Origin: Zygnema cylindricum | Lineage: Eukaryota > Streptophyta > Zygnematophyceae > Zygnematales > Zygnemataceae | Direction of reading: 5' to 3' | Length of the DNA stretch: 64,000 nucleotides | Assembly: GCA_037447655.1 (NCBI GenBank) | Contig: JBBHKE010002594.1 | Coordinates: 28,838 to 92,837 of the forward strand | Shown: piece by piece, positions 31,922 to 43,788 of the stretch | Layout of the letters: the number at the start of each line of letters is the position of its first letter | Numbering within the stretch: the first letter of the stretch is position 1 | Translations under genes and position numbers: made by a program | Notes under the pieces: model-generated | What the model was told of the DNA's origin: nothing | Databases searched by the model: none | What the model saw: only the letters and a program-made list of their open reading frames with translations

Positions 31922-34900
31922 AAACTAAGTAAGGGGATAAGGATTCCACTGAAGACGATGGAGAACTTCTCCTCAAAGACGAGTTGGAGATGAAAGGTGA
32001 GCCGAAGATTCTTATGAGGCAAAAGTGTGCTTTCGCTGGAGTAAAAGAAGCTCTTGAAAAATGATGGATTATTGATTCGAGAGCCTCTATGCATATGTGC
32101 AGAGAAAAACCATTGTTTCCCAAAATGAAAAATATCACTACTGTAGAGGTAGAGTATGGGGATGGGAGAATAGTAGCCACTAATTTAGTGGGATTTGTGG
32201 ATCTGAAAGTCTTAGTTGATAGTAAGACATCCGTAGTCACTTTCTCTGATGTTTTTTTTTTCCAAAGTTGAACAAGAATCTTATCTCTACGACGGTTTTA
32301 GATGATAAGGGTTTAGAGACTAGTGTTAAGAAAAGAGTCGTTGTTGCTAGCTATGAGAATGAAGTGTACTTCACAGCTGAAAAGGGTAGCGAATGAATGT
32401 TTAGGCTGAATTTGAGTAATGGAAAATTGATGTTTATTGTGCCGGTGGAAGTGATTTGATGATGTGGCATAAAAGATTGAACATGTGCATCTATATAGAT
32501 TGGAAAAAATGAAAAAAATGGGTGTAGTTGAGGAAATACATTTTGGAGACAATGAGACCTTGGATGACTCTAGTGGATGTGCTCAAGGTAAGGACCACAG
32601 ATTGCCTTTCCCAAAACTGCAACATATAAAGGTGAAAAGGTCCTAGATCTAGTTCATACTGACATATGGAGACCGACCAAAAAGCCATCAATTAGAGGGA
32701 AAAGATTATGTTTACTATCACTGATAATTGGTCTAGATACTTTAGAGTATATTTCTTGAAAAACAAATATGAGGCTTCAGCTTATTTTAAAGATTATAAA
32801 GCATGGAGTGAGAAGCTTCATGAGACACCTATAAAGAGAGTGAGGAGTGATAATAGGGGGGGATACACTTCTAAAGTGTTTGAGGATTTTTTCAAAGAGG
32901 AAGGGGTCCAAGACCAAAAGAGTGTTCCAAAGAACCCAAAACAAAACGGTGTAGCCAAGAGACTAAATCGGACATAAGGTGATAGTGCCCGTAGCATGTT
33001 GTCGGATAAAATGATAAAGAAAAGCTTTTGGGCAAAAGCTATGAATTGTGCTAACAATCTCAAAAATAGAGTCTTTACCTCGACAGTATAATGACAAATA
33101 CCTTATAAAAGATGGACTGGGAGAAAACTAAATATTTCACACTTAAAGGTGTTATGAAGTCAAGTGTTTAGTCTAAATACAGAAATATCTGATTGGAAGT
33201 TAGATGCAAGGGGAAAGCCGAGACACCTACTTGGGTATGATAAAAATGTAAAGGGATATAGAGTTTATGATCTCAAAAAAGAAGACATCATTCTAGTAAA
33301 ACACTTGGTAGTCATGGGCGAAAGAAAGTCGATATATCCGTTTAAATACACTAAACCAGTTAGAATTAGACTTGAATCTGAAAATGATTTACATTCAGAT
33401 TCTTCTAACCGAACTCCGGTTCAGTCTGACCTAGCAGAAGAAGAGAAAAATCTGACCGAGAGTGACCCTCTCTTGGAGTCACAACTTTCGTTTCAGACCG
33501 AGGAAGAAAACGAGGAAAGTCCGTAAATGGATGATGAACGTCCGGAGATGGACTCCACGGATAGGGGAGAAGATGAAGTCATCCGGAGAAATCTGAGATT
33601 GCTCTCTATTCCACCATCAGATTTTGAAGGAGGAAGGAGAAGCAGCAAGAGACTTGAAGAGAGAGAAGTGAACAACAAGGTAACAAAGCTGTCACATCTG
33701 AGGGAACCCCAAAATTACTCGGAAACAATTAATAGTCCGAAACGTAGTAGATGATGACAACCATTAATGATGAGATGGCTTCCATTAGGGAAGCAAACAC
33801 ATAGGAGATAGAGGATTGTCCTCCAGACAAAAAACCGATAGGATGCAAATAGGTATTTAACTTGAAACTCAATCCGGATAACACTATTGAGCGATACAAG
33901 GCCAGATTAGTGGCAAATGAATTTCACACAAAAGAAGGGAATCGATTGTCGAAGACCTTTGTTTCGGTTGTTAGATTTCCTTTTGTCCGAATTCTACTTT
34001 GTCTAGTGGCAGCGGAAGACATGGAGGTGCACCAGATGGACATCAAAACCGTTTTTTTACACGGGGAATTAGAAGAAGAGATCTTGATGCTACAGATGGA
34101 AGGATTTGTGGAGAAAGAAGAAGAAAGTAAGACGTGCAGATTGATAAAGTCTCTTTATGGACAAAAGCAAGCTCCACGCTAATGGAACAAGAAGTTAGGC
34201 GAGTTTTTGACAAGTTTGGGATATATCTAAATCAGTTCGTATCATTCCATCTATCTATTTGAGGATGAGAAAGGTATAATTTTCATTGCCATCTATGTTA
34301 ATAATTTGCTTGTTTTGAGTGAATCAATGGATAAAATTAATGGATTGAAAAAGGATTTAAAGAGTAGATTTGAAATGAAAGACTTGGGAGAGGCAAATTA
34401 CATTTTGGGAATTCAAATGGAGAGGGATAGAGAGAAGAAAACAATTAGACTAACTCAAAAGGAACCAATAGGAAATATACTTGAAGATTTTAAAATAGAT
34501 AAAGCAAATAGTTGTACGACTCTAATGAATTTAAAAAAAGGAATGATGGGAGCCTAGAAGAGGAAGTCTTCCTCTTAGATAATGAGTTAGGACTTGAGGA
34601 AAGCGAGTTTATGCAAACTATTCTATACAGACAATTTGTCAGTAGTTTGATATATTTTATAAACTATACTCGTCGTGATATAGCACCAGCTCTAAGGATA
34701 TTAAGTAGGAGTTTCAATGATCTAGAAAGAAAGATTGGGAAGCTGCCAAAAAGGTCATACGATACTTGAGAAGAACGATAGATCTAAGGTTGTATTTGGT
34801 AGGGGATAATAGCAACATCACCACTTGGAGTGATACTATTTATGGGGATGCTCCGATGAAGAAGTGTATTTCTTGTTATGTACTGTATCTTGGGAATGAG

Positions 34901-35290
34901 GCTTGCTGTTGGAGCAGCAAACAACAAAATGTGATTGCTCAGTCCACCATGGAGGCTGAGTATATGGCCTCTTGCTAGGCCGTGAAAGAATTGATGTGGG
35001 TGAAATAATTGCTTCAAGAACTTGGGTATATGAAAAATAGATTGCAAAAAATATTTTGTGATAATCAAGCTGCATTTGCAATTGCAGCAAACCCAAAGCA
35101 TCACTTTAAAAGCAAAGCATATGGATATCCGACTGAGCTTTGTTAGAGAGAAGGTTGAAAATAAAATAATTAGTTTGGAATATACACCAAATGGGGAGAG
35201 TGTAGAAGACATGATGACTAAACCGGCTCCTTCTCCCAAGTTGGTATTTGTAGGGAGAAGTGTGGACTAAAGCAAAAGATAGATTAGAAA
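31922..35290 (+). pseudogene. Copia element B1 internal region
   Basis: gag and the primer-binding site are deleted: 31922 starts in the acidic linker before protease. Protease reads D-S-R-A instead of D-S-G-A near 32074. Integrase (32450-33120) is badly frameshifted, but TDNWSRYFRVYFLKNK, RSDNRGGYTS and NGVAKRLNRT (catalytic Glu changed to Lys) are readable. RT: a TAG replaces the Trp of the CKWVF motif (33850), HQMDIKTVFLHGELEEE, SLYGQKQAPR, and a YVDD region changed to YVNN (near 34300). RNase H (34766-35270): TTWSDTIYGDAP, MEAEYMASC, and a frameshift after KHHFKS near 35107. A heavily decayed copy. Confidence 0.85.
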
Positions 35291-35300
35291 ATAAAGGGAG
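35291..35300 (+). other. Polypurine tract of element B1
   Basis: ATAAAGGGAG immediately precedes the LTR start TGTTGAAAAA at 35301, matching the position and composition of the tracts in elements C, A0, A1 and L. Confidence 0.7.
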
Positions 35301-36225
35301 TGTTGAAAAAACTATTTTCTATTTTCTGTCTTTTGTTAGTCTGTCTATGAAGGTTCTTTATTTATCACACTTGTCGTAGTCACCGAGGAATCAAAGAGAG
35401 CCATGGTTGCCTTAAGCAGCCAAGAAGACGGACAGACTAAGAGGGCATGAGGCACAGGTCTTTGCAAAATCGAATCGCCGAGAGCAGGACTTGACCTACG
35501 AAATATGACCTACGAAATGAAACTATATGACGTAGTCATATACCTTATCCATTATGTCTTAATGAAACCTTAGATGTTTTGGGTATGTTTCGTATTCAAA
35601 TATGGTACCAATCTCCATACTCCAATTCGCGAATTATGAAACGGAACGACGTCAAATTTTAACACACGCGATTAAATTCTGCATTCCTATCGGACGACGC
35701 CCAGTGGAGCCGAAGCACCAAAGTGGTCAATTGGTGGTTTGTGAGCCAAAATTCGCGGATGACACGTGGCAAGCCACATTTGAACAATGGATATTTCGCG
35801 GGAAGCAACTACGGCATAAGAACTGACACGCGTCAGCGGAGCGGCCATGTCGTACTATGGCCGTATAAGAAATACATATGTAGTTGTACCTTCTTTTACT
35901 TTACAATCCTTTGATTGGCTAGATAAACTACTAGTATGTTCAGAGAGGGAGCTTATGACTTATAAAACTTTCGGTAGCCGCCTCTCTCCCACAGTGCATC
36001 TGTGTATTTACAGACCATTTTTGGCCAGCCATAACTTAATGCTCAGGTGAGTAATTTCAGTGATTCTTTTTGCTGCGGACTCAAAGGAGTCGAGGCTACA
36101 CAGGGGTGTATTTGGTCAGGTTTTTTGCATGTTAGGGTGGCAATTATTCAGTTGCTAAAGTCAAAAGTCTACATGCTTCATAAAAGCTGGACAATCTGTG
36201 GGCCAATGGAGGTCACAGAATTACA
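35301..36225 (+). repeat. 3' LTR of element B1 (B-type)
   Basis: A 925-bp LTR, close to the LTR at 1-846. The antisense tRNA-like block is at about 35484-35560 (minus strand GACATAATGGATAAGG, then AGGTCAAGTCCTGC). AGCCATGG lies near 35399, GACACGTGG near 35762, and the GTCGTACTATGGCCGTA box near 35848. It ends ATGGAGGTCACAGAATTACA, encoding MEVTELQ. It belongs to a different subfamily from the LTR at the left end of the same element. Confidence 0.85.
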
Positions 36226-36757
36226 ACTTATTGTACGGTCATTGTCTGACATGGGCTTCAAGGTGACGCCAGTCAAATCGAGAGCCATGGTTCCTCCTCC
36301 CATCTTCCTTGGTATCTAATAATGTGGTGCCACGTGGCATCGCGTGACGCTATCTCCAAATGTCACCAAAAGCTTATTCCTGGTGGGGGCTGCAACGACG
36401 ACCGTCCTATCAATTGAATTTACATGGTTCGGATTCACGTTCATGCATGAATTGTTTCACATGCGCCTCTTCGTCAATTTGGTATGAATTAGCCCACGTG
36501 TCAGAATTAAAGTACATATCAAACTTGAAAAGTGTAGAGTTCCATTAACGACTTAATGGTGAAGGCGTCAGGCTATATGGAATTCGTGGGTCGTAAGTTC
36601 ATATTCGGTCCAAGGCAGTATTATGGTAAAAATGCCTGATACTCCAATCTGCCACCTTCTTTAATGTGGCAGCCATGGGGTTTCTTTGATCCCCTCTCTC
36701 TCTCTTTCGAGTCTAACTAATATAGAGAAGTGAACTATTAATTACCTCTTCTGAACA
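36226..36757 (-). repeat. B-type LTR fragment (B4)
   Basis: Minus-strand LTR from TGTTCAGAAG (36757) down to about 36226, matching the U3 half of the B2 LTR; R-U5 is missing. It contains a plus-strand tRNA-like block at 36541-36612 (GACTTAATGGTGAAGGC then AAGTTCATATTC), GGTGCCACGTGGCATC near 36328, and CCATGG motifs near 36283 and 36674. B1 ends exactly where this begins, so B1 may have inserted into it. Confidence 0.75.
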
Positions 36758-37257
36758 GAGAGAGGGTGGGTGAGCGAAAGTATGAGATACCGTTTTTGTA
36801 ATTCAACATCGATCAACGGACTCAAGACATTGGTTTAAAAACAAACCACAATTTGCCCAAACAACAAAACCTCTATAGGAATACCATTGGTATGGACACG
36901 ATTTACACTAAAAAAAAAAAAACGATTACGATAAAATGAGAATGGACACTTGCATTTTTTTTTGTGCTCGGGTAAGGAGGCATTATACATATAAACAGCA
37001 GAGAGCCCAAAAATAATTATAAAACAATATTACAAAGAAAATAATTGTTTGATGCACAAAAAAAAAAAAAATGTATTATTATTGCAATATGGTGACAATT
37101 TATATTTTTACCATACCTCCTGTCGAGTGCGTGTCTGATCCGCCTAATTTTTAAACCCCTTCAACGATTTTGCGATACAGTCAAATTGGTTCCTTAGTTG
37201 CGCCTGCTTCAATGCCCTCATGGAGTTCAAACACACTAAAAGAGTACATCGTGAATC
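36758..37257. other. Gene-free stretch
   Basis: AT-rich DNA with short A and T runs (36907-36921, 37053-37070). No reading frame, repeat family or regulatory block that I can support. Confidence 0.5.
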
Positions 37258-37453
37258 ACTTATAGTGTTAATGATTTTTTTGCCACTTAAAACATCTTTT
37301 CTCCGTACACACGTGACTGATTCTGAGTTTGACGGTTGTGATTGAAAGGTATGATTCTCAACTTCGTGTGGACGGTCTCAAACTGAAAATCAGACAAATG
37401 TGTATGGAGAAAAGATGTTTTAAGTGGCGACAAAATTGTTAACACTAAGGGTG
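37258..37453. repeat. Large imperfect inverted repeat (foldback/MITE-like)
   Basis: The left arm (37258-37334) and right arm (37375-37453) are inverted copies: CACTTATAGTGTTAATGATT pairs with AAATTGTTAACACTAAGGGTG, and TTAAAACATCTTTTCTCC pairs with GGAGAAAAGATGTTTTAA. The inner part around CTGATTCTGAGTTTGA pairs with TCAAACTGAAAATCAG. Arms are about 75 bp with a loop of about 40 bp. No clear target duplication. A foldback transposon is most likely; a small-RNA hairpin is possible. Confidence 0.75.
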
Positions 37454-39363
37454 CGTCTACATGTACTTAAAACGTAGTGAACTTACTTTGTTTTTGAGCG
37501 CAGATCTGACGAACCCGGATTTCAGGTGTCCTTGGGTTTAACAAAAAAAGTTTGTTACTTAAGGGTGTGACTGTTGTATGCGTTGACAATGCGCGTGATG
37601 GTTGCAGTGTCTACAATATCTGATGACGCACCAGATTGTTTATAATTGTTTATGATGCCGCGTACATATTTGTGACATTTGTAGAGGTTTTGTGAAGTTT
37701 TTCTCACGATATCGAGAAATGGCATCGTATTTTCAGACCCCTAAAATGAAAAAATAAGTATTGAACAAAACGCGACAAAACAAAACAAATTGTGTAATTT
37801 GATAGACGTAAACGGACAAAGCATAACAAATAGTGTATTTTTCACCGTCATTTGAATTCGTTTGAAAATTTTGGGAAAATTTCTACACGTGCGAATACGT
37901 GTTCCTATACGCTATTTTATATTTTGTTTTAACACATCATACTGTTTTTAATATAATTTGAAGACAGTTTTTTTAGGCGTCGGGTGAAGAAAATAAGACG
38001 ACAACATGTAGTATTTCCTAAATTCGAAGATGCGAAATGTACTTTTCCATTTTTCTATATTTTTATATGGTTGAAGCTTACGCGGAACTCAGCTAAGTTT
38101 CAAAGGAAAACGACAAAAAAAAACCCTTTTTTTTGCACATAGAGACACACCTTAATAGCGATTCACGGTGTACCTCGTTTGTGAAATGGAAGCCAAAATG
38201 AACCTAGAATTTGATATTTTCGATGGAAACCAAAATGAACCCATGTAAAGAGCTCTCCGTGCTTTTTTTTCTCATATTTGATATTTTGCCTTCTGTTTGC
38301 TCTTTTTGTTATGACCCTTTCCGCAAGCTTCGGCGTCGTTTTTTCTCTTTAGTATTTGCCTCTTTTCTTTTTAACTTGTCACGGGTTTTCATATCCGGGT
38401 ACTCAAACAACAAATTTTTCCAATGAAATTACTTTTTCAAAGTCGAATGTCTCACTTCTTTATTTCTCTATCTTCTAAATTCACGTTTTAGATGATCTTT
38501 TTTCTCTCTTCCTTCCATCTAATTTTCTAGCCCGCTCACAGGTTCCACTCTCCATCATCCAACTTATAACTCGTACATAGCAGGTAGCAACCCGACAAGG
38601 GCAACTTAGTTTGGAATTTTCGTTGTAGTGCAAGGACAATTGGGCACTTTTTGGTTAGTGAACACTTGGACACCTTGGTGGGCGTGTTTAATCTTCCACA
38701 CTACAAGTGGCACACGACAATTGGTGAGAGTACTAGACTGAAGTTAAAATGGGCCAACGAGGGAAAGGCAACAAACAAAAGAGAACACTAACAAAAAAAA
38801 CACAACAAAAAAAATAGAGATAGATAATAGGCTAAGAGTAATACTTTTGCGTTGAGCTTCAAGTTTCAAGGATTTCAACTTCTAGTTGTTTTATTTTTTG
38901 GGCGTGTTTAAACAAGACCTTTGCGAGCCAAACGTGTTTCAAGAGGAGCGTTTTCTTTTCGGTTTTTGTTTCTGTTTTATATCATATTTTTCAACCTGGT
39001 CATTTTCTATGATCTCTTACAAAAGACGAGCGTCACACTTTCCTTCACCCTCATCTCCAACCCATCCGTGACTACGGAACACCTTCCTAAGGTTGTCTCG
39101 CCCTCTTGAGTCTTCTCCTCCACCAGTGAGCTCCACACCCTCACCCCAACTTTTTCATCCAACCTTTCCCCTTGCTCCCACACCTTTGCCCCACCTCAGG
39201 TAAAACCTTCCCTTACCCTCATCTCCACCAAAGTATTGTCGTCCTTACGGTCGTGAGTAATCCCCAACTTTTCCCTTGTCCCTTTTTTCAAACCCTCTTC
39301 TTCCTTCACCTCCATTGGTCACTTAATAAACCCCTCCTCTAGCCGACCAACCTATACGTTCCC
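37454..39363. repeat. Gene-free stretch with dispersed repeat R1 (37578-38170)
   Basis: 37578-38170 resembles 9060-9700 and 2150-2280 (GTTGACAATGCGCGTGATGG, TTTCAGACCCCTAAAATGA, ACACGTGCGAATACG, AAGGAAAACGAC followed by an A run). 38190-39363 is T- and CT-rich with short open frames of unlikely composition. A segment near 38630-38740 (CAATTGGGCACTTTTTGG...) has some codon-like flavour, but I recognise no domain. Confidence 0.4.
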
Positions 39364-40245
39364 TGTTATTTTGAAAGCTTTAGTCCTCACTAAGCCTCCT
39401 AAATGAGGAAAGTATCTTCTAGGTACTTAGTTTATTTTGTGGAAGCATGTTTCAATATGTACCCGAATAAGTATGACAGTGAATAGTGAGAGAGTACACT
39501 CTATATCACATTAACGAGACACGCGTCAGCAAAATAGAATGAGACACTCCGCAAGACTCGGTTCTATGACTGAGATTCACCAGAAGACCGAGGTGTCACA
39601 CAAAGTTTCATCTTGGATGAAACTCCTCAAAGATGGACGGCGAGGATTCGTTGCCGACGGACGCTGGTCAGCTGAGACCACGTCTATGATTATTAAACGT
39701 GTTTTTGTACAGTATAGTGTGAAATAACATATCCCTGTTTTGTACATAAACGTGTTCTGTTTGGTTAAGGACTCAGTTTAGGTTCATTCTGTATGACATA
39801 CCTTGAAATATTTGGGTATCCTCCTTAGCTCTGGTAGATATTATTGATGCATGGCTGATACGCCTTCTTACCTTGATTAGGATAGTGAGTGGCTGCTAGT
39901 TTTGAGAAACATAGATCTTTTTGGTATAAGAGTAGGACTTAACGATTTCAGAAGCTAATAACTTGTTGTATCAAATTATGCTTTAGCATTTTGATATCAT
40001 TGACTGAGAGTTTCTGTCAGTTTTCATTGCAGATTTCTATGTAAATTTCCACTTGTGTTTTTCTTTGTATTATCTGCATTGTGTCAGATTTTTAGGCCAT
40101 TTGGTTCCCTAATTTGTCTTTGGTTGTGTTCCAAAGTTGTATGTTTTTCTAATCACCTGTGAGAGATTATTGCTTGTTTTAATTCTGTGATGACTACTCT
40201 TGCCTCATCTTCATCTTCACTGGGTGTAGTATCCACAAAACAACA
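39364..40245 (+). repeat. F-type copia LTR, plus orientation
   Basis: An 882-bp LTR from TGTTATTTTGAAAGC to AAAACAACA. It matches the LTR of element F (42119-46563) read on the other strand, with AAGCTTTAGTCCTC near its start. Its end encodes a Gag start, MTTLASSSSSLGVVSTKQQ, from about 40188. It is joined directly to a minus-strand integrase fragment, so it is not the partner LTR of that element in normal orientation. Confidence 0.7.
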
Positions 40246-42118
40246 AAACTTTGGATCCACACCTTTATCGGCCATCATTGAGCGAGCACATTCCCTCAAG
40301 ATCTGATTAGGTCTCTCGGCCACACCATTTTGTTCCGATGTGTATAGAGCAGTAAATTCACAAAAGATGCCATTTTCTTTCAAAAACTCAGCAAAGTTAT
40401 GGGATACATACTCTCCACGATTATCCGTCCGCAAAGCAAGAATAGATTTGCCGTGAAGTTTCTCCCCCCAGATTTTGTAGTGCTTAAAGTGAGTGAAGAC
40501 TTCTATCTTCTCCTTCATGAAGTATAGGCAACTGTACCGTGAGTAGGCGTCTGTAAAGGTGACAAACTAGCGGCTGCCACCAAGCGAGGGAAATTTGAAA
40601 GGGCCAAAGACATTAGAGTGAATAATACCAAAGAGATTTGTGGCTCGGTGATCTGAAACTTGTGGTAGGGAAGCTTGTGAAGCTTTCCCACAACACAACC
40701 ATCACAAACATGAGATTCTTTTTGACCAAGCTTGACTCCCTCTATTATATCATGATTTATCATCTTAGTAAGTCTCTTATGATGTACATGACCAAGCCTT
40801 TTATGCCACAAAACAATATCACTTAGGACACTAGGGTAAGCAAAATCAATTTTATTAGCTAGGTCCATGTGGTACAAGAAGTTTGGGCCTCTAGTTCCTA
40901 CTAGAGCTACTCTTCCATCCATACTCACTATCTTCTTGCCATTTTTTTGGAGAACCTCAAAGCCTTTGTTTTCAGCTACAGACGTAGAAAAAAGATTTTT
41001 CTTAAACTTTGGAACATACAAGACATCATACAAAGTTCTCTTAACAACCATTCCATAAATCACACAATCTAGAGCTATATTTCCATTGGCATTTGATTCA
41101 ATGGCATAGCCAAAAGCATTAAAGATCTAACGTAAAGGAATAGAAGACATCTCTTTAAACCAAGACTTGTTCCAACACATGTGATTAGCTATCGGAATCC
41201 ATTATCCATCCGAGGTCCTTTTCTCCTTCCATCATATCGAATTTGGCAAGATCACAGAACTCTTTGTCATCAATTTTTGGAAAACTGGTCATATCACGTG
41301 TCTCTTCCTCGGTCCTCTTCTTCTTCAGTTCCGTATCATCCGCTAAACACGCAACAGTTTTATTCTGAGGTTTTTGGGAAGTGGGAGGTCAGCGGTGTTT
41401 CTATCCTTTCCGGAAGATACATGTTTCAAGAGCTTTTACATACAAAAGGCAAGCTGTGAAAGAATGACCATCAGAATAACAATAAACACATTTCTCAAAC
41501 TAAGTATTAAATTGGTTCCCTTTTCCTCTGAAATTGAGCCGTAAATGCTACAACTGGTTTTCCAAATCCTAAAACTGTCTGAGTAGCCTTTTCTGCCAAT
41601 ATAAACTCTATAGCTGTTTGCAAATTCCAAAGAAGTTTAGACAAATTTTTCATTTCATCTGAGGCTCATTTATATTCACTAGGAAACCTTTTTAAGAGAG
41701 TCATGGTCTGATGATAAGGGGAGAAAGTCCCCCCAGAACATGTATTTTCTGACAGTAACATTCGAAACCGATTAGTGTATTCCACCATGCTACTGCATGT
41801 GTACATATACTCATAGATCTGACCACCAGTTATAATCTCATGCTGGTCACTAGCTTTAACATAAGAAGATTTCAATGCATCCCTCAATTCTGATTTCTAA
41901 CATTAATATATATCATATGCAATTCTTTTGATATCATAAGCTTCACTAAATGCAAAGCTTAGTCATTTTTTTGATCAAAGCAGGCATCGGATTCTGCCAG
42001 GGTTACATTTAACACTTCAATAAGTTTCACTTGCTTGAGGTAACACTTAACCAAAACTGCCCAATACAGATATTCACGTACATCAAAGACCGAAATTCTT
42101 GAAGGTGAGCCCATAACC
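40246..42118 (-). pseudogene. Copia element F: gag to integrase fragment
   Basis: Minus-strand remnant. Gag begins in the LTR (MTIAASSSSSSVPVVVVSQQ, from about 42180) and runs through the primer-binding site into SPSRISVFDVREYLYWAVLV. 41887-41666 keeps a gag middle block (GGQIYEYMYTCSSMVEYTNRFRMLL). Protease is poorly preserved. Integrase at 41063-40246: VLYVPKFKKNLFSTSVAENKG, WHKRLGHVH, CDGC, RTDNRGEYVS (the first G of the NGGEY motif changed to R), NGVAERPNQ. It stops abruptly after KGVDPKF at 40246. RT and RNase H are missing. The closest relative in the window is family C. Confidence 0.8.
42104..42118 (-). other. Primer-binding site of element F
   Basis: Minus strand GGTTATGGGCTCACC follows the LTR end AACAACA with no gap. 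It matches the initiator tRNA-Met anticodon-arm complement with one change (T for C). In frame it encodes the end of Q-V-M-G-S. Confidence 0.75.
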
Positions 42119-42429
42119 TGTTGTTGTGAGACGACAACTACTGGTACTGAAGATGAAGAAGAAGAGGCGGCAATAGTCATTGTAGAACAAATCAAGAGAG
42201 GAAGTTTCCACAAAAATCGATGGAAAAATAGCAACTTTGACAGATAATACCTTTCAATTCAAGGGTCACAATAGTCCTACAAATCTACAACATTGTAGAT
42301 AACATAAAGAAGAACATACACACAAAGTTTCACTTAATTCTGCTCACATATCTATGAGATATTCAAAGATGAAATTACATAAAACTGAGAGTCCAGTTTT
42401 CATATCATTTGTTCCTTAACTCGATAATT

Positions 42430-43788
42430 TGTTGTTCTTTGGTCTAAAATAGACCGCAGAAGCCACCCAAACTATCATGCAAAAAGCTAAGCAAAAATAG
42501 GTCGACGAACAATCATTTGAAATGCATCCTCCATTTAACATACAACAACATTTAGGGTTTCATGGAATAATCAACATAAATAAACCCTATGACAACATCT
42601 AAGGTTTGATGGAATAATCGACATAAACAAACCCTAGGACAAATGCATAAACAATGCATATCAAACATATATAAAATAACATAAATAAATAATAAAAACA
42701 AATACATCACACATAACCAAGAGTATAATCAAAGTATAATCATTATATCATTCAAAGTGCATGACCTAATCGACAACCCTAAAACACTACATCTTTGGTC
42801 CCCACTTTACTAACCAGCATTGATGATGATTCGTAACAAAGCTCATTCCTATATATACACTTGTGAGTTGTCAATGAATCGCTACATGTCAAAATAGCCA
42901 ACGTAACTTCCACTAAGTAGTATTACATTATGAGAACCTATTACGACAAATAATCCTAACTGTAAGTGTACACCTGAAAGTCAACCAATCATAAGCGTAC
43001 ACTTGTCTGCAAGTACGACAACACACAAATTAAACTGCCGAAACCCTAAATGATCATCTAAATAAAAACTGTCATAATCAATACTAAATTATTATTACAC
43101 ATACGACAAAACAATGTTATTTCAAATATTTTCACCGACGCGTCCGCACAATACGCGTCATAAGCGACAACTCGCTTAGTCACTTGTAGATAGATCCACG
43201 TAGTGAACCGACATCGCATATGTACGGTCCACTAGATAATGTGTCATAAAAAACAATGTGGTCTCTTAAAAATATCGGCAGACGCCGTTCGCCCTCCACG
43301 TGTACCATGACCAACTTGCCGAAATCAATTCGTACGATCCAAATCCTGTCCGTACCGAAATCACGTACTTCGTCATAAATGCGCCTTGTCGCATTTAAGG
43401 TACACGTCATTTTCGATAAATGCATGTCGTAAATAAAGTACACCTAATAGTACACCTGTCCAATATAGATTCTATGTACCATCGCGTACTTTCTATAAAT
43501 CTCGTGCGCCAAATTTAAAGTACACCTGTCGCATTATGTTTCGTACGTGCGACGTACCATTTTATCTTCATCGATTATCTCACGTCGGATCGCTTCGCGA
43601 TCCGCCGTCTATTTCCTCTCACATTTCGCGCCACTGAATTACTCCATTAAATTTACTCGTACATTTAATTCCCACAATCCGCAAATCCTTTCGAACCTCC
43701 ACAGTATATCCCGTAAATGCGTACGCACGAAACATCGCGTACGCAAGAAACGTCGTGTTCGCACGAAACTAACTTTTCAAAAACAACA
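42430..43788 (-). repeat. 3' LTR of element G
   Basis: 1359 bp. Near its start on the minus strand it has three tandem units of the form CG(C/T)(A/G)...GCACGAAAC (plus strand 43715-43770), a TCGCGATCC palindrome near 43585-43602, and several GTAC motifs. An 87-residue sense-strand open frame occupies 43180-43443. Confidence 0.9.

Noticed and set aside
37258-37453. CRISPR-like or IS-like terminal structure
   Set aside because: A single foldback pair with no repeated spacer units; the whole window is eukaryotic in character.
38211-39109. Hydrophobic short frames (Phe/Leu-rich) near 38211-38426 and 38886-39109
   Set aside because: They arise from T-rich DNA; they overlap in two frames with similar composition and show no recognisable domain or neighbours.
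40153-40518. A 121-residue protein ending in an acidic tail
   Set aside because: It is a fusion of F integrase residues with antisense translation of the adjoining LTR (junction at 40245/40246), not a real gene end.
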